Assembly: GCF_020595125.1 (NCBI RefSeq)
Contig: NZ_JACNMS010000002.1
Coordinates: 868,001 to 932,000, forward strand
From: Jeotgalibacillus aurantiacus
GTDB lineage: Bacteria > Bacillota > Bacilli > Bacillales > Jeotgalibacillaceae
Length of the DNA stretch: 64,000 bases
Direction of reading: 5' to 3'
Shown here: positions 24,424 through 31,937 of the stretch, piece by piece
Layout of the letters: every line of letters starts with the position of its first letter
Numbering within the stretch: position 1 is the stretch's first letter
Position numbers and translations under genes: made by a program
Notes under the pieces: model-generated
What the model was told of the DNA's origin: nothing
What the model saw: only the letters and a program-made list of their open reading frames with translations
The model's database searches: none

Positions 24424-25674
24424 TTACGCCTCTCCGCGCTGCTGCTTAATTTTCCGTTTCTTTTCAGACTCAGAAATATATAGTGCAACTGCAGCATCAC
24501 CTGAGATATTAATGGCTGTACGACACATATCAAGCAGACGGTCGATACCGAGGATCAGTCCGATTCCGGCAACAGGCAGACCCACCTGGTTCAGTACAAG
24601 GGCCAGAAGGATTAATCCGACACCAGGTACACCTGCGGTTCCGATACTCGCCAAAACAGCTGTCAGAACGACGGTTACGAGCTGAATAAACGTTAATTCA
24701 ATCCCGTAAACCTGTGCAATAAAGATGGTTGCCACACCCTGCATAATAGCTGTTCCGTCCATATTAATCGTGGCTCCTAAAGGCTGGACGAAAGAGCTTG
24801 CATGTTTGGAAACATTCAGATTTTTCTGGGCAGTTTCCATGGAAATTGGCAGCGTCGCGTTACTGCTTGATGTACTGAATCCTACCGTCATGGCAGGGGC
24901 AAAACCTTTGAAGAACCAGATCGGGTTCTTTTTCGCAAGAAATGCAATGATCGAACCATAAGTCACAATGGCATGAATGACGAGTGCAAGTAGCACAACG
25001 ACCACATACATTAAAATACTCTGCAGTGATTCAAATCCTGCTTCACCTAATGCAGAAGCAATCAGACCAAACGTCCCGTATGGAGCAAACTTCATGACCA
25101 GACCAACAAGATACATGAAAATGTCATTACCCTGTTCAATCAGTTTATAAATCCCTTTTGTTTTTTCTCCCAGGACGGTCAGTGCGATACCGATAAAGAT
25201 CGAGAAGGCGATAATCTGAAGCATGTTACCTTCTGCTAGAGCCTGAATTGGGTTTGAAGGAATGATATCCAGTAAGGTCTCTCCAACAGACGGGGTTTCT
25301 TCCGCCTCATAGCTGGCGGAATCTCTATCTTCCTGTGACAGCGGGGCATTACTTCCCGGCTGAATAGCTGACGCAAGCAACAGCCCGATCGTAATCGCAA
25401 TGGCTGTTGTAATTAAAAAAGTGGAGATCGTTTTGATGCCCATTCGTCCAAGCTTCTTTGTATCACCAAGGCCTGCAACTCCTAATACAAGCGAGAAGAA
25501 TACAATCGGCACAACGAGCATATTAATTAATCCGAGGAAAATCTCACCGAGCGGATTAAATAAATAAGTATCCAGCGTACCGAATAAATCCGGCGCCCAT
25601 ACATTTAAAACTAATCCTGTTATCATACCGAGCACGAGCCCGATCAGGATTTTAGCAGTTAAATTTAACTTCAT
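24424..25674 (-). CDS. Dicarboxylate/amino acid:cation symporter (GltP/GltT-like)
   Basis: 416 residues, DAACS family, importing glutamate/aspartate or C4-dicarboxylates with Na+ or H+. Eight helices plus re-entrant loops, with the hallmark hairpin-1 serine-rich motif STSSSNATLP and the NMDGTAIMQG substrate/cation motif. B. subtilis GltP, GltT and DctP all share these, so the substrate is not settled. I chose the ATG at 25674 with AGGAGG eight bases upstream; the longer frame begins within the RBS. An acidic loop (about residues 110-130) is unusually hydrophilic. Confidence 0.9.
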   Translation of the reverse strand: MKLNLTAKILIGLVLGMITGLVLNVWAPDLFGTLDTYLFNPLGEIFLGLINMLVVPIVFFSLVLGVAGLGDTKKLGRMGIKTISTFLITTAIAITIGLLLASAIQPGSNAPLSQEDRDSASYEAEETPSVGETLLDIIPSNPIQALAEGNMLQIIAFSIFIGIALTVLGEKTKGIYKLIEQGNDIFMYLVGLVMKFAPYGTFGLIASALGEAGFESLQSILMYVVVVLLALVIHAIVTYGSIIAFLAKKNPIWFFKGFAPAMTVGFSTSSSNATLPISMETAQKNLNVSKHASSFVQPLGATINMDGTAIMQGVATIFIAQVYGIELTFIQLVTVVLTAVLASIGTAGVPGVGLILLALVLNQVGLPVAGIGLILGIDRLLDMCRTAINISGDAAVALYISESEKKRKIKQQRGEA

Positions 25675-25848
25675 AAACATAACCTCCTGCATCACATAAA
25701 TATACAACAATAAAAAACTATACCCTTATTACTCTACTTGCTAACACATTCAAGATCAAATGAATAGGCGATAAACAGGTCAAAATGCATATTCCGAATT
25801 ATATTTGGGTATAGTGAATTAGAAAGACGAAAGAAAGGGGCTGTTCAT

Positions 25849-26283
25849 ATGGATAGTAGAGTGGTTTACTTTATTTCTTCGAACCATGAACGCAGCTCAA
25901 TTGCAGAGGGATGGGCTTCACGCCTGTATATCCCCAACACTGTTTTCAAAAGTGCTGGATGGGCAGATGCCAGAAAAAGCAGCCTTACATTAGAAGCAAT
26001 GAAGGAGATCAATATCGATATTACCGGTATTAACCCTTCCATTATAGATTGGCACGATCTTCAGCAGGCTGATCTGATCGTCCTGATCCAGGATGAAGAA
26101 ACAGACGAAAGGATTAACCTTGAACCATCTATTTCTCAAAAAGTTATTACCTGGAATGTTGTAAATCCTGAAAAGAGAGCTGCTGACCCTGTTACAAAAT
26201 GGGTATTATTTCAGGAAATTTGTGACGATATCGCACTCAGGATCCGCGATCTTGAGCAGCACTTGTCAGCCCATGCTGTTTGA
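25849..26283 (+). CDS. ArsC/LMW-phosphatase-fold protein without catalytic cysteines
   Basis: 144 residues. The start (VVYFISSNHERSSIAEGWAS) aligns with thioredoxin-coupled arsenate reductases (VYFLCTGNSCRSQMAEGWA), and the end keeps DPVTKW ... IRDLEQHL where ArsC has its DP motif and final helix. The nucleophilic cysteine is Ser, the P-loop is one residue short, and no Cys stands in the region of the two resolving cysteines; the only Cys is near the end (QEICDD). It should not reduce arsenate or dephosphorylate by the usual route. RBS GAAAGGGG and a terminator show an intact gene. Confidence 0.75.
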   Translation: MDSRVVYFISSNHERSSIAEGWASRLYIPNTVFKSAGWADARKSSLTLEAMKEINIDITGINPSIIDWHDLQQADLIVLIQDEETDERINLEPSISQKVITWNVVNPEKRAADPVTKWVLFQEICDDIALRIRDLEQHLSAHAV

Positions 26284-26317
26284 CCTGAATCCTTATTTGA
26301 AGGATTCAGGTTTTTTT
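26284..26317 (+). terminator. Terminator after the ArsC-like gene
   Basis: Perfect stem CCTGAATCCTT / AAGGATTCAGG then seven T. Confidence 0.88.
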
Positions 26318-26328
26318 CTGTCTATGAT

Positions 26329-26949
26329 TTATTTTCTAAGGACGGCTCTCACAGGACTGCCATCAGCTCCTACAATGTTCAGCGGCAGTGCAATCAGCTC
26401 GTACTCCCCTTCTTCCACATGGTCAAGAACGAGCCCTTCTAAAATATAAATGTCCTGCTCAAGCAGTTTATGGTGATTCTCGAGCTCTTTATTGTCAATA
26501 GGATCAACGGATGGCAGGTCTAAACCGATCAGACGGATACCTTTGTCAGCCAGAAAAGCCGGGACGTTGTGGTCCATAACAGGAATCTTTTCCGGAAATA
26601 CAGACCGGTCATGCCAGCTTAATGTTTTTAACAATACTGCATTGGCCGTTCCATTTTCAAGTTTTGACTGTAAATCCTCTATAAAGATGGTGTCTTTTCC
26701 TGTTACGTCAACGACAGTGGCAGTTGTCATATAACGGTCGACGTCAAGCTCATGTACTTTCTTTCCATCCTCTTTAAAATGAAATGGAGCATCTATATGA
26801 GTACCTGAGTGCGCACTCATCTCAATTCTGCCAACATTAACTGATCCGCTCTCTTCCATCCCCCACGATACCTCATAGCTGAAACGTGTATCTCCTGGCC
26901 ATGGAGCCGTTCTTTCAGATAACGGCATGGAAATATCAATCATCTTCAT
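26329..26949 (-). CDS. kynB: Kynurenine formamidase (arylformamidase)
   Basis: 206 residues of the cyclase/KynB family. Hydrolyses N-formylkynurenine to kynurenine and formate. Metal ligands are visible in SAHSGTHIDAPFHF, the family's HxGTHxDxPxHF motif. N-terminal IDISMPLSERTAPWPGDT is typical. It starts 16 bp after the kynU stop and is co-transcribed with it. Tryptophan dioxygenase (kynA), the preceding enzyme of the pathway, is not in the window. Confidence 0.94.
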   Translation of the reverse strand: MKMIDISMPLSERTAPWPGDTRFSYEVSWGMEESGSVNVGRIEMSAHSGTHIDAPFHFKEDGKKVHELDVDRYMTTATVVDVTGKDTIFIEDLQSKLENGTANAVLLKTLSWHDRSVFPEKIPVMDHNVPAFLADKGIRLIGLDLPSVDPIDNKELENHHKLLEQDIYILEGLVLDHVEEGEYELIALPLNIVGADGSPVRAVLRK

Positions 26950-26965
26950 ATTAAATAACCCTCCG

Positions 26966-28243
26966 TCAGGCGATTACATTTCGCTTATTTTCAAAGTTTT
27001 TATATGATTTTGTCTGCATGATTTTTTTAAGTCTCGATAACCCTTCCAGCACGTCCTGATAACTCGTATACATGGCTGCCGGTGCCAGGCGGATGATATC
27101 CGGTGCGCGAAAATCCGGAATGACCCCCTCATGTTTCAGCGCTTTACAAATGCTTGCGGCTTCAGGGTGACGAAGTGCCACATGACCTCCACGTTTATGT
27201 TGATCAAGTGGAGTTACAATCTCAAATGCCTCTTCAGACAATTCCTTTTGTATAAATGAGATCATATAACCTGTCTGACTTAACGACTTTTCTCTTAACC
27301 GGTTCATCCCGGCTTCCTCAAATAGCTCAAGACTCCCAATCAGCGGTGCCGTAGACAGGATATGCGGGGTACCGATTTGATAAGCGCCTGCGCCATCTGC
27401 TTTTGTAAAGGTGTGTTCCATATCAAACTGCTTTGTCTTGTCAGAACCGAACCACCCTTTTAAACCAGGCATTTTATCATGGTGTTTTTCATGAACATAT
27501 AACCCGCCTGTGCCGCCGGGACCGTTATTCATATATTTATAATGACACCATACGGCAAAATCAACGCCCCATTCATGCAGCTCGTGAGGCACAGCACCAA
27601 TTGAATGGGCAAGGTCAAATCCAACAATAATTCCTTTTTGCTGCGCCATCTCTGTGATCTCCTTGATCGGCAGGAGCTGACCGCTTCTGTACAGGACAGA
27701 TGGAAGTAAAAGCAGCGCTACGTCATCCGTCAGCACTTTCTCAATATCTGATAATGACAGTACATAACTGTCTTCTGACCCTGCTTTGATCAATTCCTGC
27801 TTCGGGTCCCTCCCCTTCAGCTCGACCTGACTCTGAAGCGTATAAATGTCTGATGGAAAATTAAGTTCATCGGCTGCAATCTTCGTACGTTTTCCTTCAG
27901 GATGATAAAAGGTTGAAACGAGCTGGTGAAGATTTGTCGTAATGGAGCCTGTAACAATCACTTCATGAGGCTTTGCACCGATTAATGGAGCAGTCTTCTC
28001 TCCAAGCGTTTCGGATAAAGTGAACCACGGGTGCTCACCTTCCATCCACCCTTCTATACCAAAGCTCTTCCAGCTGTCCAGCAGCTGTAAAACCGAGTTT
28101 TCTGCTCTCTTTGATAACAGTCCTAAAGAGTTCCCGTCAAGATAAATCTGATCCGGTTTTATGTAAAATTCCTTCTTAAATGACGCCAGCTGATCCTGCT
28201 GATCGAGTTGTTCCGCTTCTTGTACAGAAAATAAGTAATTCAT
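26966..28243 (-). CDS. kynU: Kynureninase
   Basis: 425 residues, a PLP-dependent fold-type I enzyme cleaving kynurenine to anthranilate and alanine. [13 protein letters not shown] near the start, [35 protein letters not shown] around the PLP lysine (HYKY), and a C-terminal [21 protein letters not shown] block are all characteristic. RBS AAAGGAGG precedes the ATG. First gene of kynUB, with a promoter whose spacer is occupied by a palindrome. Confidence 0.95.
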   Translation of the reverse strand: MNYLFSVQEAEQLDQQDQLASFKKEFYIKPDQIYLDGNSLGLLSKRAENSVLQLLDSWKSFGIEGWMEGEHPWFTLSETLGEKTAPLIGAKPHEVIVTGSITTNLHQLVSTFYHPEGKRTKIAADELNFPSDIYTLQSQVELKGRDPKQELIKAGSEDSYVLSLSDIEKVLTDDVALLLLPSVLYRSGQLLPIKEITEMAQQKGIIVGFDLAHSIGAVPHELHEWGVDFAVWCHYKYMNNGPGGTGGLYVHEKHHDKMPGLKGWFGSDKTKQFDMEHTFTKADGAGAYQIGTPHILSTAPLIGSLELFEEAGMNRLREKSLSQTGYMISFIQKELSEEAFEIVTPLDQHKRGGHVALRHPEAASICKALKHEGVIPDFRAPDIIRLAPAAMYTSYQDVLEGLSRLKKIMQTKSYKNFENKRNVIA

Positions 28244-28287
28244 GTTATCCTCCTTTTTTGAGCCATTTAATATATCACGAAAACGTT

Positions 28288-28316
28288 TTTATAGTATGGT
28301 ATTATCATACCGTAAA
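28288..28316 (-). promoter_or_regulatory. kynUB promoter with operator-like palindrome in the spacer
   Basis: Minus strand: -35 TTTACG (28311-28316), 17-bp spacer, -10 TATAAA (28288-28293). The spacer contains GGTATGATAATACC (28298-28311), GGTAT/ATACC half-sites around TGAT. A repressor bound there would block RNA polymerase. The regulator is not identified. Confidence 0.6.
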
Positions 28317-28381
28317 TAAAACATCAATGTAAGCTGAGCGCTGTCAGTCAGACAGGATGGGAAAGGGGTACTCCGGTACGT

Positions 28382-28675
28382 ATGAAGCTTAATTCGGTAT
28401 TAAAAACGATTCGCCTGATGATGTTAATCATCCTGATCCCATTATTTGTGCTGCTTCCCGATTCAGTAAAAGCAGCTTTATATGTGCTGCCGCTGTTTAT
28501 TCTCTTATCGGTCAGTCACCTGTTACTGGGAGAAAAACCGACACACGCAAAGCTGAAATTATATGTTTTGATTACCTGTTTGTACCTGATTGGTGTACTG
28601 GCAGAACAGTCTTTTATCAGGTTTATCGCAGCAATTGCCGTTATATATGCATTGCTCGCCGCCGAATATACATAA
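28382..28675 (+). CDS. Small three-helix membrane protein
   Basis: 97 residues with hydrophobic segments at about 11-25 (LMMLIILIPLFVLLP), 31-46 (ALYVLPLFILLSVSHL) and 60-93 (LYVLITCLYLIGVLAEQSF and FIAAIAVIYALLAAEY). Family not recognised. Start supported by AAAGGGG, rather far upstream. It ends 16 bp before the aldo/keto reductase gene, whose RBS follows immediately, so they are probably co-transcribed. Divergent from kynUB. Confidence 0.65.
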   Translation: MKLNSVLKTIRLMMLIILIPLFVLLPDSVKAALYVLPLFILLSVSHLLLGEKPTHAKLKLYVLITCLYLIGVLAEQSFIRFIAAIAVIYALLAAEYT

Positions 28676-28691
28676 CATAGGAGGAATAGAA

Positions 28692-29594
28692 ATGGAAAAA
28701 GTTCAATTAGCTGAAGGTCTTCAATTATCTAAAGTTGTGCATGGGATGATGCGTCTCAACGAATGGCAATTATCTAAAGAAGAACGACTCACATTTTTTA
28801 AAGAAGTAATGGAACTCGGGATCACATCGTTTGATCACGCTGACATTTATGGAAGCTATACGTGTGAAGAACTGTTCGGAGAAGCTCTGGCACTGGAACC
28901 TTCCCTTCGCAGCAACATGGAGCTGATTTCTAAATGCGGGATTGTCCTTGAATCAAAAAATCGTCCTGAGCATGAAAGTCATCACTACAATACATCTAAA
29001 GAACATATTGTAACCTCAGTAGAACGATCTTTGAAAAATCTGTCAACTGACTATCTCGATCTTCTCCTCATTCACAGACCGGATCCGCTGATGAATCCGG
29101 AAGATGTTGCAGAAGCATTTGACGAGCTGCATCAGTCAGGGAAAGTGCGTCACTTTGGTGTATCGAATTTCAAGCGCAGTCAGCTGAGTATGCTCGAATC
29201 TTATGTATCTCAGCCACTTGTCACGAATCAGATTGAGCTCAATCCTTTTAACCTGGAGAACTTTGCTGATGGTACAGTTGAGCTGATGCAGGAAAAGAGA
29301 CTGCCTTCAATGGCCTGGTCTCCACTTGCCGGAGGTGATCTGCTTAAAGGCGATTCAGAAAAAGCAATCCGATTAAGAAAAGCGCTTGAACAGGTTGGAC
29401 ACCAGCTTGGAACGGAAGAGATTGATCAGGTTCTTTACGCCTGGCTCTACACTCATCCGTCAACCATTCTTCCGATCGTCGGTTCAGGCAAACTGTCACG
29501 TATAAAATCAGCAATTAAGGCGGCAGACTATAAAATGACGCCTCACCAGTGGTTCCACATTTACCAGGCATCACTTGGACATGATGTGCCATAA
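28692..29594 (+). CDS. Aldo/keto reductase (YcsN-like)
   Basis: 300 residues, TIM-barrel NADPH-dependent oxidoreductase. The catalytic tetrad is visible: Asp and Tyr in DHADIYGSYTCEELFG, Lys in LISKCGI, His in LLLIHRPDPL. The C-terminal PIVGSGKLSRIKSAI contributes the cofactor phosphate site. Similar in length and pattern to B. subtilis YcsN; the substrate is unknown. The ATG at 28692 follows TAGGAGGAATAGA, so a longer frame reaching into the upstream gene is not the true start. No clear terminator follows. Confidence 0.88.
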   Translation: MEKVQLAEGLQLSKVVHGMMRLNEWQLSKEERLTFFKEVMELGITSFDHADIYGSYTCEELFGEALALEPSLRSNMELISKCGIVLESKNRPEHESHHYNTSKEHIVTSVERSLKNLSTDYLDLLLIHRPDPLMNPEDVAEAFDELHQSGKVRHFGVSNFKRSQLSMLESYVSQPLVTNQIELNPFNLENFADGTVELMQEKRLPSMAWSPLAGGDLLKGDSEKAIRLRKALEQVGHQLGTEEIDQVLYAWLYTHPSTILPIVGSGKLSRIKSAIKAADYKMTPHQWFHIYQASLGHDVP

Positions 29595-29661
29595 AATACG
29601 ATTCGCCTTAAAATAAGCGCGAAAAAGCGAAATTTTCTAGAAAACAAAACATCCACTGTGG

Positions 29662-29936
29662 TAGAATATAGGCATTATATCGTGAATGGAGGTATGTCCG
29701 ATGGGGTTGTGAAGCTGAATGTTCTTTCTATAGGCAACCGTCACGGAAGTACGTATTCAGACATCGCTTTTCAGGCGGTTCACTCAGCGGACATCACCTG
29801 TTCGCGGAACTAGAGCGGATTTCTCCTGAAAACAGATGTCGATCAGCGAAACGCTGATTATCTAACTTAACAGGAGGTGGGAGAGGCTTCCTTTCCCGGC
29901 TATATAAGCAGTACCGGAAGGAATGGCCTCGCTTCA
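29662..29936 (+). ncRNA. Structured 5' leader of the CNNM/HlyC-type gene
   Basis: About 270 nt between a probable extended -10 (TGGTAGAAT, 29659-29667) and the likely start codon. Helices seen: CCGatgGGGTTG / CAACCgtcaCGG (29698-29746), GATCAGCG / CGCTGATT (29841-29859), and a hairpin of about 15 bp at 29883-29930 after the AGGAGG (29872-29877). I compared it from memory with the M-box and yybP-ykoY riboswitches and saw neither, so it stays an unassigned leader. Confidence 0.45.
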
Positions 29937-31301
29937 TTGGAGATCGTCAATTTAATTTTGGTCGCTGTTCTAATAGCACTTACAGCATTTTTCGTTGCAT
30001 CGGAATTTGCCATTGTCAAAGTACGCACGACGCGTATTGATCAGCTGATTGCTGAAGGACAAAAAAATGCGCTAGCTGCGAAACGTGTTACATCAAATCT
30101 TGATGAGTATTTATCAGCCTGTCAACTAGGGATTACCGTAACGGCCCTTGGACTTGGCTGGCTCGGCGATCCGATTTTGGCTCATTTGCTTGAACCTGTT
30201 TTAATGGATTTAGGATTATCAGTATCACTGACCACATTAATCTCATTTTTGATTGCCTTTTCTTTCATTACATTTCTACATGTTGTGTTTGGAGAACTGG
30301 CACCTAAAATCATGGCGATTCAAAAAGCAGAACAGCTCGCTTTACTGCTATCGCCACCATTAATCTGGTTTTATCGCATCATGTATCCATTTATCTGGTT
30401 CCTGAACAGCTCAGCCCGTATGTTCACTGGCCTGTTTGGTTTAAAGCCTGTATCAGAAAATGATATGGCCCACTCTGAAGAAGAGCTTCGCATGATTTTA
30501 TCCGAAAGCTTAAAAAGTGGGGAAATTAACCAATCTGAGTATAAATACGTCAACAAGATTTTCGAATTTGATGAGCGCGTGGCAAAAGAAATCATGGTGC
30601 CCCGTACAGAAATCGTGAGTGTGAACAGCGGCCTTACCCTGCGTGAAGTATTTGATGTCATGAAAGAAGAACAATACACACGTTACCCTGTCGTCGAAGA
30701 TGGTGACAAAGATAATATCATCGGCATGATCAACATGAAAGAACTGATGACAGCTTTTATAGAAAACCAGAACAACGGTGATAAAACCGTTGCCGAATAC
30801 ACGCACCCGATTATCCAGGTAATCGACAGTATTCCGATCAATGAACTCCTTCATAAATTTCAGAAAGACAGGATGCATATGGGAATCCTGCTTGATGAAT
30901 ATGGCGGAACTTCCGGCCTTGTTACAATGGAAGACATTATTGAAGAAATTGTCGGTGAAATCCAGGACGAATTCGATGCCGATGAAATTCCTGATATTCA
31001 ACAGATCAATGAACAACACTACATTCTTGACTCCAAAGTACTCGTGCAAAACGTCAATGACCTGTTAGGCATCGACATTGACGAGGAAGACGTCGACACC
31101 ATCGGCGGCTGGTTTATGACCCGCAACTTTGATGTAGAAATCGGCGACGAGATCTATGAACAGGGATTTGTATTCCGCGTCAATGATGTAGAAGGCTATC
31201 ATATTCTTTATCTTGAAGTGTGGAAAATGTCCGAGGAAGAAACGGAAGATGCCGAACGCACCCGTGAACAAACCTCCATCCAGACAGGTGAAGTACTATA
31301 A
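29937..31301 (+). CDS. CNNM/CorC-type (hemolysin C family) membrane protein with CBS domains
   Basis: Predicted 454 residues. An N-terminal DUF21/CNNM domain with three to four helices (ILVAVLIALTAFFVASEFAIVKVR), a CBS pair at about residues 205-335 (VPRTEIVSVNSGLTLREVFDVM), and a C-terminal CorC-type domain. The family includes Mg2+/Co2+ exporters; B. subtilis YhdP and YhdT are examples. Family proteins start near MEIVNLILVAV, which favours the TTG at 29937. A GTG at 29877 is in frame but directly abuts the AGGAGG; a stable hairpin lies between the two. Confidence 0.88.
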   Translation: MEIVNLILVAVLIALTAFFVASEFAIVKVRTTRIDQLIAEGQKNALAAKRVTSNLDEYLSACQLGITVTALGLGWLGDPILAHLLEPVLMDLGLSVSLTTLISFLIAFSFITFLHVVFGELAPKIMAIQKAEQLALLLSPPLIWFYRIMYPFIWFLNSSARMFTGLFGLKPVSENDMAHSEEELRMILSESLKSGEINQSEYKYVNKIFEFDERVAKEIMVPRTEIVSVNSGLTLREVFDVMKEEQYTRYPVVEDGDKDNIIGMINMKELMTAFIENQNNGDKTVAEYTHPIIQVIDSIPINELLHKFQKDRMHMGILLDEYGGTSGLVTMEDIIEEIVGEIQDEFDADEIPDIQQINEQHYILDSKVLVQNVNDLLGIDIDEEDVDTIGGWFMTRNFDVEIGDEIYEQGFVFRVNDVEGYHILYLEVWKMSEEETEDAERTREQTSIQTGEVL

Positions 31302-31339
31302 AACCAAAAAGCGCTCATTTGAGTGCTTTTTGGTTTTTT
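31301..31339 (+). terminator. Terminator after the CNNM-type gene
   Basis: Stem AAACCAAAAAGCGCTCA / GAGTGCTTTTTGGTTTTTT, one wobble. Confidence 0.88.
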
Positions 31340-31359
31340 ATAAACTTATTTTAGAAACC

Positions 31360-31426
31360 GGGCCGTCCTTATCCTACGCTTTCTGTTGTCTAGCTGCGTC
31401 GGGGAGTCTCCGGATAAGGACGGCCC
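31360..31426. repeat. Short dispersed element (67 bp)
   Basis: Perfect 15-bp arms GGGCCGTCCTTATCC / GGATAAGGACGGCCC enclose only CTACGCTTTCTG ... TAGCTGCGTCGGGGAGTCTCC. The core hairpin of the longer copies is missing. An A run precedes and TTTTT follows. The 31440-31630 interval shows nothing more. Confidence 0.85.
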
Positions 31427-31635
31427 TTTTTGATTAAAAAATAGATTTCAAACCTGATAAAACCTTTCTAAATCGACTATCCACTTGAATCATTTTAACA
31501 AAACATCCCCTACTCTCTTCAAAAATTAAAAAATAATAAAACCTAGCACTAAACTTCTGAAATCTATATAAAGATATTATGAATTTTCATTGTGACCTTC
31601 ATTTAATTAATCTGCAGTTTGGATTTCACAGCAGA

Positions 31636-31748
31636 GGGCTGGACTCACCCGGAGACTCCTGTGGCGGAAAGGGACAGGTGAAACCGACTGAGCGAAGCTC
31701 AGGCGGGTTCACCGCCCGGCCACGGAAAGCGGAGGGTGAGTCCAGCCC
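31636..31748. repeat. Dispersed hairpin-bounded element
   Basis: Perfect arms GGGCTGGACTCACCC / GGGTGAGTCCAGCCC, middle helix GTGGC/GCCAC, apical hairpin GGTGAAACCgacTGAGC / GCTCAggcGGGTTCACC. 113 bp. Confidence 0.88.
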
Positions 31749-31802
31749 GGTTTCCTCCTGCTCTGTATTCTGAATCAATTTTTAAAAACATCAAAATAAC
31801 CA

Positions 31803-31831
31803 TTGCGAAATCAAAATGTAAGCGGTAAAAT
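31803..31831 (+). promoter_or_regulatory. Probable promoter of the alpha-glucosidase gene
   Basis: -35 TTGCGA (31803-31808), 17-bp spacer, -10 TAAAAT (31826-31831). A small stem AACGGA/TCCGTT with eight T (31867-31893) lies between it and the gene. Confidence 0.5.
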
Positions 31832-31903
31832 AAACGGGTATAAAAGTGAAAATGAGTTTGCAGACCAACGGACTACACGCTCCGTTTTTTTATTTACCGG
31901 TAG

Positions 31904-31917
31904 TGCAAACGATTGCA
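31904..31917 (+). promoter_or_regulatory. LacI-family operator-like site before the alpha-glucosidase gene
   Basis: TGCAAACGATTGCA: TGCAA/TTGCA half-sites around a central CG, the general form of LacI/GalR-family operators such as those of maltose regulators. It is located 20 bp before the RBS, downstream of the predicted start of transcription. Confidence 0.55.
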
Positions 31918-31937
31918 TAAATGATGGAGGTGCCTTT

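Noticed and set aside
29662-29870. M-box (Mg2+) or yybP-ykoY (Mn2+) riboswitch before the CNNM gene
   Set aside because: The conserved cores I know for these classes are not found; kept only as an unassigned structured leader.
31579-31773. 64-codon frame over the element at 31636
   Set aside because: Overlaps a structured repeat; no RBS, and similar frames exist at every copy of the element.
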